From NCBI RefSeq assembly GCF_001559595.1, contig NZ_LNTY01000034.1:310001-374000 (forward strand): a stretch of 64,000 bases of DNA. Direction: 5' to 3'. The position numbers and the translations under genes were made by a program. The notes under the pieces were generated by a model. That model saw only the letters and a program-made list of their open reading frames with translations. It was not told the DNA's origin and made no database searches. This document shows, piece by piece, positions 55,673 through 63,871 of this stretch. This stretch comes from Enterovibrio coralii (GTDB lineage: Bacteria > Pseudomonadota > Gammaproteobacteria > Enterobacterales > Vibrionaceae). Positions within the stretch are counted from its first letter, which is position 1. Every line of letters begins with the position of its first letter.

Positions 55673-56397
55673 TGAAACAGCCGCATATTTGTGTCGATGA
55701 AACCCAAGTCAGTGAGCGCGTGGTGCTGTGTGGCGATCCCGCGCGCGCAGACCGAATCGCAGACCTGTTAGAAGACAAAGAGTTTCTGGCTGAGAACCGC
55801 GAGTACCGTTTGTTTAAAGGCACGTTTCAGGGTAAAGACATTACGGTGAGCAGCTGTGGTATCGGTGCACCGTCACTGATCATTGCCCTTGAAGAGCTGC
55901 GTTTGTGTGGCGCGAAATCGTTCATTCGCGTGGGCTCATGTGGTGCGATTCAACACGGCATTGGTCTGGGTGAGTTGATTCTGGCTGAAGGTGCGGTGCG
56001 CGATGAAGGTGGCTCTCATGCCTATGTTTCAGCAACCTATCCGGCACTGGCAAGCTTTGAGCTGGTGGGCGCAATGGCGAACTACCTCAATGCGCAAAAT
56101 AAGCCGTTCTATTCCGGTATCGTGCGCTCTCACGACAGCTTCTACCGCGATGATGAGCTAGAAATTTGCCACGCGTGGAACAAAAAAGGTGTGTTGGGTT
56201 GTGACATGGAAACATCAGCACTCTTCACTGTGGGCCGTCTACGTGGCCTTCGCACCGCAGCAGTACTGAACAATGTCGTGCTATTCGAAGAAGACATTTC
56301 TGAGGGTATCGCACAATACGTGGACAGCGAGTCAGCGACAATGGAAGGGGAGACATTGGCTTCCCTTGCAGCACTCCATGCGCTAACGGCGCAGTAA
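55672..56397 (+). CDS. PNP/UDP-family nucleoside phosphorylase
   Basis: A 241-residue phosphorylase. Phosphate-site motifs are LCGDPARADRIA and IRVGSCGAIQ, and the ribose and base region is GCDMETSALFTVGRLRGLRTAAVLNNV, closest to uridine or purine nucleoside phosphorylases. The ATG overlaps the pnuC stop (TAATG), which suggests that it acts on nucleosides entering through PnuC, for example splitting nicotinamide riboside into nicotinamide and ribose-1-phosphate. That substrate is inferred; adenosine, inosine or uridine remain possible. Confidence 0.85.
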   Translation: MKQPHICVDETQVSERVVLCGDPARADRIADLLEDKEFLAENREYRLFKGTFQGKDITVSSCGIGAPSLIIALEELRLCGAKSFIRVGSCGAIQHGIGLGELILAEGAVRDEGGSHAYVSATYPALASFELVGAMANYLNAQNKPFYSGIVRSHDSFYRDDELEICHAWNKKGVLGCDMETSALFTVGRLRGLRTAAVLNNVVLFEEDISEGIAQYVDSESATMEGETLASLAALHALTAQ

Positions 56398-56414
56398 AGC
56401 TCGGCTAACCAAAT

Positions 56415-56446
56415 AAAAAAGCGGTCACAAATGTGGCCGCTTTTTT
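56415..56446. terminator. Bidirectional terminator between the phosphorylase gene and arsJ
   Basis: AAAAAAGCGGTCAC, loop AAAT, GTGGCCGCTTTTTT, with one G-U pair. It serves both convergent units. Confidence 0.93.
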
Positions 56447-56464
56447 GTTGCTAGCTGAGCGATA

Positions 56465-57691
56465 TTAAGAGTGTGCGACTTTGTTGGCTTTGCTATCCGG
56501 CAGCCAGAAAGAAATCACAGTGGTGATAGCGAGGAAGGCAAACGATACCCACAGACACGCCGCAAATCCCCACAACTGGAATACCCATCCTGACAGAATG
56601 GTACCAATCAAACGTCCCATCGCGTTGGCCATGTAGTAGAAGCCGACATCCAGCGATACGCCATCACCTTTTGCGTAGCTGACAATCAGATACGAATGCA
56701 GTGAAGAGTTAACCGCAAATACCGCACCAAACAGCATTAGACCGACAATGATAACCACCTCTGGGTGCCATTGTTGTTGAACGCTAAACGCAATCACGCC
56801 AGTCACCGCTGCTAGCAACATCGCCCAGTAAATCGCGGCTTTACCTTCTGGCGTCCGTCCTGATGCTTTGCCTGTGATCTTTGGTGCAATCCCTTGGATA
56901 AAGCCATAGCAAATAACCCAGGTCGCAAGGAAAGCACCCACCGCACTGTGGTCCCACCCAAAGGTAGAGCCCAGATAAATCGGAAGGGCAATCACAAACC
57001 AGACATCGCGCGCGCCAAACAGGAACATGCGCGCTGCAGACAGAATGTTCACGCTGCTCGATTTGGAGAAAATCTCGGAGAACTTAGGTTTGGTTTTCGC
57101 TTTACCCATGTCTGATTTCAGGAAAAGCACACTACCGATAAAGACCAGTAACAATACGCCCGCCATCGCTGCAACGGCATATTGGAAGCCAATCAATGAC
57201 AGAAGCGCACCACCTAGGAAGAAACCTGCCCCTTTAAGCGCATTCTTCGAGCCTGTCAGAATTGCAATCCATTTATACAACGCACCTTGTGCGTCTTCAG
57301 GCACCAAGGTTTTGATGGAGCTTTTTGCACTCATCTTGTTGAGATCTTTGGCGATACCCGACATGGCTTGAGCTGCCATGACCCAAGGAATACTCAGCCA
57401 CGCTGACGGAACAGCAAGCATAGACAGTGCAAGGATCTGCATGCCTAACCCTATGTTCATGGTGCGGTTGAGACCGAGTCTCGCGCCCAGCCAGCCGCCA
57501 ATCAAATTGGTGACAACGCCAAAAAATTCATAGAAGAGGAACAGCGAGGCGATTTCGAGGCTCGAATAGCCGAGGTCGTAGAAATAGAGCACCACCAACA
57601 TGCGCAGAGCGCCATCGGTGACGGTGAAATTCCAGTAATTGAATGTCACCAGCATGTACTGGCGAACATGAGAGTTAAGTTGAGACAGCAT
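56465..57691 (-). CDS. arsJ: Organoarsenical efflux permease ArsJ
   Basis: A 408-residue major facilitator protein with about 12 hydrophobic helices, starting MLSQLNSHVRQYMLVTFNYWNFTVTDGALRMLVVLYFYDLGYSSLEIA, typical of ArsJ. Known ArsJ exports 1-arseno-3-phosphoglycerate made by the partner GAPDH from arsenate, giving arsenate resistance without reduction. The gene ends the arsR-gapdh-phosphatase-arsJ operon, which supports the assignment. A hairpin lies just before its start codon. Confidence 0.93.
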   Translation of the reverse strand: MLSQLNSHVRQYMLVTFNYWNFTVTDGALRMLVVLYFYDLGYSSLEIASLFLFYEFFGVVTNLIGGWLGARLGLNRTMNIGLGMQILALSMLAVPSAWLSIPWVMAAQAMSGIAKDLNKMSAKSSIKTLVPEDAQGALYKWIAILTGSKNALKGAGFFLGGALLSLIGFQYAVAAMAGVLLLVFIGSVLFLKSDMGKAKTKPKFSEIFSKSSSVNILSAARMFLFGARDVWFVIALPIYLGSTFGWDHSAVGAFLATWVICYGFIQGIAPKITGKASGRTPEGKAAIYWAMLLAAVTGVIAFSVQQQWHPEVVIIVGLMLFGAVFAVNSSLHSYLIVSYAKGDGVSLDVGFYYMANAMGRLIGTILSGWVFQLWGFAACLWVSFAFLAITTVISFWLPDSKANKVAHS

Positions 57692-57704
57692 AATGGCTCT
57701 CTTA

Positions 57705-57730
57705 AAAGGAGCTGCAAACGCAGCTCCTTT
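57705..57730 (-). promoter_or_regulatory. Hairpin just upstream of arsJ
   Basis: On the minus strand AAAGGAGCTGC, loop GTTT, GCAGCTCCTTT form an 11-base perfect stem, five bases after the phosphatase stop and 13 before the arsJ ATG, with only TTTT following. It may be an attenuator, a stability element or a weak terminator lowering arsJ output. Confidence 0.6.
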
Positions 57731-57735
57731 CGGTG

Positions 57736-58230
57736 TTACTTGTTAGCAAAGGTGTTGATGTATTCGACTTGGACTTCTTTGGTGAAAGCACCCGGTCTCA
57801 ACGCCTGCACTTGGGTCACAATGTCAGACAGTGCCCAATCTTTTTCGAGCAGCACGTGTGCTGCCAAAAGACCCGTGCGGCCTGAACCACCCATGCAATG
57901 CAGCGCAACCTTCTCGCCATTCTCCAATGCTTGGTGAACCGTAGGAGAAATTTCGTTCCAGCCAGCCAGGAAGGCAGCATCCGGTGCACAGTCGTCTTCG
58001 ATTGGCGCGTGAAGCCATGTCAGGCCAGCTTTTTTGACGTCTTCAGCCAGCGCGCTAACACCTGCTTCTTCCATTTCTTTTTGATTGAGTGCCGTAACAA
58101 CAACAGTCACGCCTTGCTCTTTCAATTGAGCGATACTGTCGCTAAGCCCAACGCCTTTGGTACCGGGGCAAGGTGTGAGTACCAAACCCGCAGTGTTTTC
58201 TAATGGCAATTCCCATGTTGGATGTGTCAT
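57736..58230 (-). CDS. Dual-specificity-type phosphatase in the arsenate operon
   Basis: A 164-residue cysteine phosphatase of the tyrosine/dual-specificity (CDKN3-like) fold. The P-loop is HCMGGSGRTG with nucleophile C112 and R118, and the likely general acid is D80 in PIEDDCAPD. AGAGGAAC precedes the ATG. Its place between gapdh and arsJ suggests a role in arsenate handling, such as acting on phosphorylated sugars or proteins or reducing an arseno-compound. This is an inference; ArsC of the low-molecular-weight phosphatase family is a different fold. Confidence 0.85.
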   Translation of the reverse strand: MTHPTWELPLENTAGLVLTPCPGTKGVGLSDSIAQLKEQGVTVVVTALNQKEMEEAGVSALAEDVKKAGLTWLHAPIEDDCAPDAAFLAGWNEISPTVHQALENGEKVALHCMGGSGRTGLLAAHVLLEKDWALSDIVTQVQALRPGAFTKEVQVEYINTFANK

Positions 58231-58256
58231 TGTTTTTGTTCCTCTTTGCCGAACCG

Positions 58257-59258
58257 TTATGCCAAACCCACTTTACGTACCAACTCAGCGGTACGTGTTG
58301 CGTAGCCCATTTCGTTGTCGTACCACGCGTAGACTTTTACCATGCGCTTGCCAACCACCATGGTGGAGAGTGCGTCAACGATGGTAGAACGTTGGTCGCC
58401 TTTGTAGTCGATAGAAACAAGTGGACGCTCTTCAAAACCTAGAATGCCTTTCAGTTCGCCTTCCGAGGCTTCTTTTAGCAGGGCATTGACTTCTTCGGCG
58501 GTGGTATCACGTTTCACATCGAAAATGATGTCAGTCAGTGAGGCATTAGCCAGAGGTACACGTACAGCATGGCCGTTAATTTTGCCTTCCAGTTCTGGGA
58601 AGATCTCGACAATCGCTTTTGCTGAACCAGTAGTGGTTGGGATCAGGCTCATGCCACAGGCGCGCGCACGGCGAAGGTCTTTGTGCGGCGCATCCAGAAT
58701 CGTCTGGGTGTTAGTCAGGTCGTGAATGGTCGTAAACGCCGATTGCTCGATACCCAGTTTCTCGTGGATCACTTTCACCACAGGCGCGATACAGTTGGTG
58801 GTACACGAAGCAGCGGTCACGATACGGTGGACTTCTGGGTCGAAGATACTGTCATTCACACCGACAACGATGTTGGCAATGCCATCTTCTTTCACTGGGG
58901 CAGAGACAACAACGCGCTTTACACCTTGCTCAAGGTACTGATTCAAAAACTCAGATTTACGGTGAACGCCCGTGGCCTCAATAACCACATCGCAGCCTGA
59001 CCAGTCGATATCACCAATCGCTTTTTGTTGTGTGGTTTGGATTGCGTGACCATTGATGATCATCTTGTCGCCATCCGCTTTCACTTCGTGATGCCAGCGG
59101 CCTTGCACTGAGTCAAACTCTAGAAGGTGCGCCAGTGTTGCAGTGTCACCTGCTACGTCGTTGATCAGCACAAACTCCAGTTCGGGCCAGTCAAAAGCGG
59201 CGCGCAGAGCCAGACGACCGATACGGCCAAAACCATTAATTCCTACTTTAATAGACAT
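58257..59258 (-). CDS. ArsJ-associated glyceraldehyde-3-phosphate dehydrogenase
   Basis: A 333-residue GAPDH. The NAD-binding fold begins [15 protein letters not shown], and the catalytic C152 is in AASCTTNC with the partner histidine in [11 protein letters not shown]. Located directly after arsR and before the phosphatase and arsJ genes. Known ars-operon GAPDHs use arsenate in place of phosphate to make 1-arseno-3-phosphoglycerate for ArsJ export. A housekeeping GAPDH is likely elsewhere in the genome. Confidence 0.93.
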   Translation of the reverse strand: MSIKVGINGFGRIGRLALRAAFDWPELEFVLINDVAGDTATLAHLLEFDSVQGRWHHEVKADGDKMIINGHAIQTTQQKAIGDIDWSGCDVVIEATGVHRKSEFLNQYLEQGVKRVVVSAPVKEDGIANIVVGVNDSIFDPEVHRIVTAASCTTNCIAPVVKVIHEKLGIEQSAFTTIHDLTNTQTILDAPHKDLRRARACGMSLIPTTTGSAKAIVEIFPELEGKINGHAVRVPLANASLTDIIFDVKRDTTAEEVNALLKEASEGELKGILGFEERPLVSIDYKGDQRSTIVDALSTMVVGKRMVKVYAWYDNEMGYATRTAELVRKVGLA

Positions 59259-59270
59259 CTCAATAATCCT

Positions 59271-59612
59271 CTAAACACAACACGTTGGACGAGACTTCAT
59301 CTCGGACAAACGTTGAATATCTTGCTGGTATTCTGTTTTTAGGCAGTTGGAGTCAACTAGCCCTTGAATCTGTTTTCTCATCCAACCCGGTAGTTGGTCT
59401 GAAATGCGGTAGAACACCCATTGACCTTGGCGTGTATCAACTATTACGCCGCTAGAGCGCAGTTGTGCGAGGTGACGAGAGATCTTTGGTTGGCTCTCGT
59501 TTAGGGCTTCTGTTAACTCAGCCACACAGATTTTTTCCTCTCGAGCGATGAGCAATAAACATCTCACTCGGGTTTCATCTGCGAGTAGTTTGAAGAACTG
59601 ATGTGGCAACAT
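59271..59612 (-). CDS. arsR: ArsR-family metalloid-responsive repressor
   Basis: A 113-residue winged-helix repressor. The recognition region is ESQPKISRHLAQLRSSGVIVDTRQGQWVFYRI. The usual CVCDL metal site is reduced (KICVAEL, only C29), but the C-terminus carries a vicinal pair, C111-C112 (SRPTCCV), fitting the ArsR types that bind As(III) with C-terminal cysteines. GGAG lies about ten bases before the ATG. First gene of the operon; an inverted repeat upstream is its likely operator. Confidence 0.92.
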   Translation of the reverse strand: MLPHQFFKLLADETRVRCLLLIAREEKICVAELTEALNESQPKISRHLAQLRSSGVIVDTRQGQWVFYRISDQLPGWMRKQIQGLVDSNCLKTEYQQDIQRLSEMKSRPTCCV

Positions 59613-59624
59613 TTAAATATCTCC

Positions 59625-59644
59625 ATATGCGGATATCCATATAT
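59625..59644. promoter_or_regulatory. Probable ArsR operator
   Basis: ATATGCGGATATCCATATAT is a 20-base imperfect palindrome with a perfect GGATATCC core, 13 bases upstream of arsR. Its position over the leader fits autorepression. Confidence 0.6.
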
Positions 59645-59804
59645 TATGATCGTGAGTGTTTTAGTCAACAAGAAAGTGTTGCTGTCACAAAAGGATCATA
59701 ATTAGGTAGAAGGAGCCTGTTTGTTAGAGCGGTAAATCAGTGAGAACAATGCGAGAACGCGCCAATGTAATTGTCAGTGAAAGTGTCAGTTTGAAAGTAT
59801 CTCC

Positions 59805-60524
59805 GTGATAGAATCGCGTTTTCCTTCCTCATGCATGAAAGTTATGAAGTTATCTCCTTATCCATTTGGTCGATTTCGTGATCCTTTAGCGCAAAAGGAG
59901 ATGCAATTGCGACAACTTATCGCGCAATGCATCACTCACACTCGTTACTTTCAAGCGGGAGAAGCGTTGCTCAGACAAGGTGAAAAGCTTGAACATGTTT
60001 TCATCGTACCTGTGGGCTGTGTGTCGATGAGTATCACGTCGGAGAATGGTCGACGTTTTCAACTGGGACGCTCGCAATGTGACGATCATGTGTTTGGAGA
60101 AATGGAATTTTTCACCCAGCAACCCTGCCAATGGACGGTTATCGCGGATGAAGCCTTGCAGGCCGAGGTGGTGTGTATCTCGTCGTTGACAAAGCAACTC
60201 CTTAAGCATCCAGAGCTATTGCTGTATTTCGCCTCCGCATTGGCGGCAGACTTTCAGGATTCGATGGCGATTTACACATCGCGTCTGCTCCATAGTATTA
60301 CCTACAACATTGCGATGGATTTACTCAACAGTAAGGAAACGACAGTGTCTTTGGTTGGCTTTGACAAGGTTAGTCAAGAAGCAGAGCGCTTTGGCACGAC
60401 CTCTCGTGTTTATCGTCGCGCTGTGAAGGAGTTGGTGGATAAAGGGCTAATTGCAAAAGAAGAGGGCAGGTTAATCGTTATCAATGAACCTGCCCTTAGA
60501 GACTATCTGGCGTTACACGGCTAG
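59805..60524 (+). CDS. Crp/Fnr-family transcriptional regulator (YeiL-like)
   Basis: A 239-residue regulator counted from the GTG at 59805; ATG codons at 59835 or 59844 are equally possible starts, and no ribosome site decides. The N-terminal half is a cyclic-nucleotide-binding-type barrel (YFQAGEALLRQGEKLEHVFIVPVGCVSM, FGEMEFFTQQP), and the C-terminal winged helix reads QEAERFGTTSRVYRRAVKELVDKGLIAKEEGRLIV. No FNR-type N-terminal cysteine cluster, and the cAMP-binding residues of CRP are not evident. It resembles E. coli YeiL in layout. Convergent with pseI; target genes unknown. Confidence 0.82.
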   Translation: MIESRFPSSCMKVMKLSPYPFGRFRDPLAQKEMQLRQLIAQCITHTRYFQAGEALLRQGEKLEHVFIVPVGCVSMSITSENGRRFQLGRSQCDDHVFGEMEFFTQQPCQWTVIADEALQAEVVCISSLTKQLLKHPELLLYFASALAADFQDSMAIYTSRLLHSITYNIAMDLLNSKETTVSLVGFDKVSQEAERFGTTSRVYRRAVKELVDKGLIAKEEGRLIVINEPALRDYLALHG

Positions 60525-60534
60525 ACGCTAACTT

Positions 60535-61584
60535 CTATTCTACGAGTTCCCAGTGAAGTGCAGTACCAGCATGAATGTCGGTTGTCGCGACTTTCCCGAT
60601 GACCGCATCATAGTGTTTTGGTGCTAAGCCAAAGCCGGGTCTGACGCTGCGTACGTTGTCGACAGTAAAGAACTCGCCTTTTTTAATGTCTTTACTGACG
60701 TAAAGGGAGCGACGGAATTGGGCGTTGGCTTTCTCCGCTTCTTTCAGTTGATATCCAGCGTGTCCTAAAGCCTGCCACGCCGTTTCGGTATCTCGACACA
60801 GTGTTGCTAGTTCTTCGGGTTCTAATGAGAACGTCGAATCGGGGCCTGGGTCATTGCGGCTTAAAGTGACATGCTTTTCTATCACACAAGCACCCAAAGC
60901 GACCGCGGTGACTGAGACCGTTGTCCCCAAGGTATGATCAGAAAGCCCGCCAATCACATTAAAACGTGAAGATAAATCGGGGATGGTGCGCAGGTGACTT
61001 TGCGAGGCCGGTGCCGGGTATGCGCTAATGCAATGAAGCAGAACTAACTCTTTGCAGCCGTTATCTCTTGCTGTCGCCACAGCTTCTGCGATTTCCTCGT
61101 CGTTTGCCATGCCGGTAGAGATAATCATGGGTTTACCGGTTTGAGCCACGTAGCGAATCAAAGGTAAATCAACCGCTTCAAACGAGGCGATTTTATACGC
61201 TGGCGCATTAAGATCTTCGAGTAAGTCTACCGCTGTAAAATCAAAAGGCGTGCTGAACAGCGTGATGCCGACATCTCTTGCTTTATCAAACAAAGGCTTG
61301 TGCCATTCAAACGGCGTGTGCGCTTCTTGGTACAAGTCATACAAAGTGCGGCCATCCCACAAGCCACCTTTGATTTGAAATTCTTCAGAATCACAATCGA
61401 GCGTGATGGTATCGGCGGTGTAGGACTGCATTTTAATCGCATCTGCACCTGCGCGTTTTGCCATTTCAATGGTCTGAAAAGCACGCTCAATGGAGCCATT
61501 ATGGTTCGCCGACATTTCAGCGATGATATATGGCTTGTGATCAGGGCCAATCTTGCGCCCGTCGATAGTGATAAATGGGGTCAT
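60535..61584 (-). CDS. pseI: Pseudaminic acid synthase
   Basis: Condenses 2,4-diacetamido-2,4,6-trideoxy-L-altrose with phosphoenolpyruvate to give pseudaminic acid. A 349-residue NeuB-family TIM barrel (YIIAEMSANHNGSIERAFQTIEMAKRAGADAIKMQSY, ISTGMANDEEIAEAV, GLSDHTLGTTVSVTAVALGACVIEKHVTL), with a C-terminal SAF antifreeze-like domain (FRRSLYVSKDIKKGEFFTVDNVRSVRPG). It overlaps pseH by four bases. The partner genes pseGHF make Pse rather than Leg or Neu5Ac the likely product. Confidence 0.95.
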   Translation of the reverse strand: MTPFITIDGRKIGPDHKPYIIAEMSANHNGSIERAFQTIEMAKRAGADAIKMQSYTADTITLDCDSEEFQIKGGLWDGRTLYDLYQEAHTPFEWHKPLFDKARDVGITLFSTPFDFTAVDLLEDLNAPAYKIASFEAVDLPLIRYVAQTGKPMIISTGMANDEEIAEAVATARDNGCKELVLLHCISAYPAPASQSHLRTIPDLSSRFNVIGGLSDHTLGTTVSVTAVALGACVIEKHVTLSRNDPGPDSTFSLEPEELATLCRDTETAWQALGHAGYQLKEAEKANAQFRRSLYVSKDIKKGEFFTVDNVRSVRPGFGLAPKHYDAVIGKVATTDIHAGTALHWELVE

Positions 61585-62116
61585 GATCTTTCACTCATAG
61601 TTTTAGCGCGCAAGCCTTTTTTCCAGTCAGATTTGGTGAGATGAAAGGCAAAGTAGGGCGTTTCAGAACCATCATTGTGCAGCATGGTTTGTACGTTTTC
61701 GTTTTTCTGAAAACCGAGCACGTCATGAAGGTGTAGCACTTTCGGATTTTGGGCGAGCACGCGACTGTCTATTTGGCTAAGGCTAGGTATTCAAAGCCAA
61801 GCACCAGAGATTCACAAAGCAACTGCTTGCCAGTACCTGAAGGGGCGTCGGGTGATTTGTAAAATCCCCATTCCGCTGCGCCGTCTTTAATGCCAGTGAA
61901 CGACATCATGCCGACAGGTTTACCTTGTGACAGAGCGATAAAGAACTGCTTGCTGTCATCGCCTTGAATTGAGGCAAACCAACGCGCATGTTCTTCTGGT
62001 TGAATAACATGCTGTGAGAACATTTTTTCGCGAATTTCTGGGGTATTGCGCCAGCTTCTGACCATCGATAGGTCTTGGACTGTCATAGGTCGAAAGGTGA
62101 TTTTTTTGCTTTCCAT
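61581..62116 (-). CDS. pseH: Pseudaminic acid pathway N-acetyltransferase, one frameshift in this sequence
   Basis: A GNAT enzyme that acetylates the 4-amino sugar nucleotide. About 178 residues when repaired. The first 115 (MESKKITFRPMTVQDLSMVRSWRNTPEIR...WGFYKSPDAPSGTGKQLLCESLVLGFEYLALAK) end at a stop made by one missing A in the AAA run at 61772-61774. The next frame continues IDSRVLAQNPKVLHLHDVLGFQKNENVQT to TMSERS. It overlaps pseG by 34 bases and pseI by four. Confidence 0.92.
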
Positions 62117-63165
62117 CTTGCAACAACACGCTCTGCTCCATTGCCATCAATATCAGAAGGAGGTAGCCGATGAGGGAGGGTTTCCCAGTTATTGGCTAGC
62201 CATGTTAGTTCGTCGAAATAGGTATCGGCTGTCGTCAAATCGCTGTTGCCCAAATAGCGGTAAATACCACTACTCGCCAAGTGTTCTGCCATCAGACGCT
62301 GATTTTCAGCCACGGAAACTAATGTGCCTGGCACGCCAAGACTGGCTCGTTCAATCGCGCTGACACCAGCTCCGCCAAATGCATATCGGCAAGCGGCCAA
62401 GTCGGCTTCAAAATTGGGGAGCACTTCCGTCAAGGTGACAAAAGGCGGTAAAGGTTCGCTTAACAGCTCGGCTTTGCGAGGATTGGCCATGCCAAAGACA
62501 ATGGTGAGCTGAAAGGGTAACTCAGAAAACTGTTGGCTCGCGCTGAGCAGTTTTTGGCATTCGCCACTTGGATCGGTGCCACTGAAAAAGGCAATCACTT
62601 GATTATTGAGCGGCTGCACAGGGTTAGCGCGCAATGCGGCAAAGGTAGGCCGCAAAAGCCCGTACTTCGGCCCTAAAAGTGGCGCGCAGTGAGTCGGTAT
62701 CACCGAGTTATAGCGATTTTCGAAATCAGGCCAAGGGTTGTGGTCTAACACGATTTCACAATTGAGCGTTCGATTGGCGAGGTCATCAATCGCAAGGATA
62801 CTGGCACCACATTCTTTTATCGCACCGTGCCAGCTTTCATCTATCGCGTAGTGATCAACAACAATCCAGTTTGGATGGAAGTCTTGTAGCTTGTCCAAAC
62901 ACTCGCGCGCATCGTCTTGGAGAGAAACACCGAGCCAGTGTTGGTAGTCATCCGGCGCAGAAGGTGCGTCTTGGTGTATGGCATTCAATGTAATGACATC
63001 AATGCCTTGCTGCTGCGAATAAGCAATAAAATTGCCCTCTAACTCGCGGCTTAGCACTACGACATCATGACCGCGCTCTTTCAATTTATGTGCAAGGACG
63101 AGGCAGCGCATAACGTGCCCCGTTCCAATAAATCGGGACGCATCTACACGGATAGCGACCTTCAT
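62083..63165 (-). CDS. pseG: UDP-2,4-diacetamido-2,4,6-trideoxy-L-altrose hydrolase
   Basis: Removes UDP from the Pse precursor. A 360-residue GT-B fold hydrolase: IRVDASRFIGTGHVMRCLVLAHKLKERGHDV at the N-terminus with the catalytic histidine in TGHVMR, VDHYAIDESW, LDHNPWP, and the nucleotide-binding AFGGAGVSAIERASLGVPGTLVS. Overlaps pseF by four bases. Confidence 0.94.
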   Translation of the reverse strand: MKVAIRVDASRFIGTGHVMRCLVLAHKLKERGHDVVVLSRELEGNFIAYSQQQGIDVITLNAIHQDAPSAPDDYQHWLGVSLQDDARECLDKLQDFHPNWIVVDHYAIDESWHGAIKECGASILAIDDLANRTLNCEIVLDHNPWPDFENRYNSVIPTHCAPLLGPKYGLLRPTFAALRANPVQPLNNQVIAFFSGTDPSGECQKLLSASQQFSELPFQLTIVFGMANPRKAELLSEPLPPFVTLTEVLPNFEADLAACRYAFGGAGVSAIERASLGVPGTLVSVAENQRLMAEHLASSGIYRYLGNSDLTTADTYFDELTWLANNWETLPHRLPPSDIDGNGAERVVARWKAKKSPFDL

Positions 63166-63863
63166 AGCTCCCCTCGCTGGGAAAGGATTTGGTAAAGCAT
63201 TTCAGCGCGGATCCAGTCGTCAGGTTCATCAATGTCCTGAACGCGGTAGTGGGGAATGTGAACCACTTTAGAATGAGGCGCAAAAATCGGTAAGCCCGAA
63301 AGAAAGGCCTCTGGGCGTCCCCAATAGAACATCCCAGCATCATGGTAAGCGGGTTCTAAATCCTGAGAGCGCGTGGTGAAATGCTCTGGCCAGAACATCT
63401 CTACGTTTTCATCGCTATTGAGCCGAATGCTGCGCTGAATAGGAAACGAAAAGCGGGTGGCCGAAAACGTGTACTTGGTGTTTTCGGTTTTAAGCAGTGT
63501 GAGGCCTTGTTCTATGTCAGCAGGTCTGACAAACGGCACCGTCGCGTAGAGACAACATATCGCGTCTAATGTTGCATTGCTGTTTTCTTGTAGCCAACCG
63601 ATAGCATGCTTCAGCACATCTAAGGTTGTCGCGTAATCATCAGAAATATCAGCAGGTCGCTGAAAAGGGACTTCCGCCCCGAGTGTTCTCGCGACCTCAG
63701 CGATTTCATCACTGTCAGTAGAGACGATGATGCGGTCAAACAAGGCAGACTCTTTGGCGGCTTTTATCGCATAACCTATCATTGGCATGTCGATGAATGG
63801 CTTGATGTTTTTGCCGGGAATGCGTTTGCTGCCGCCACGAGCGGGAATAATACAGACGTTCAT
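63162..63863 (-). CDS. pseF: Pseudaminic acid cytidylyltransferase
   Basis: Makes CMP-pseudaminic acid. A 233-residue CMP-sugar synthase with IIPARGGSKRIPGKNIKPFIDMPMIGYAI, VSTDSDEIAEVA, FQRPADISDDYATTLDVL, and YWGRPEAFLSGLPIF. In most Pse clusters pseF lies between pseC and pseG, as here. Confidence 0.94.
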   Translation of the reverse strand: MNVCIIPARGGSKRIPGKNIKPFIDMPMIGYAIKAAKESALFDRIIVSTDSDEIAEVARTLGAEVPFQRPADISDDYATTLDVLKHAIGWLQENSNATLDAICCLYATVPFVRPADIEQGLTLLKTENTKYTFSATRFSFPIQRSIRLNSDENVEMFWPEHFTTRSQDLEPAYHDAGMFYWGRPEAFLSGLPIFAPHSKVVHIPHYRVQDIDEPDDWIRAEMLYQILSQRGEL

Positions 63864-63871
63864 CTTGTCCT

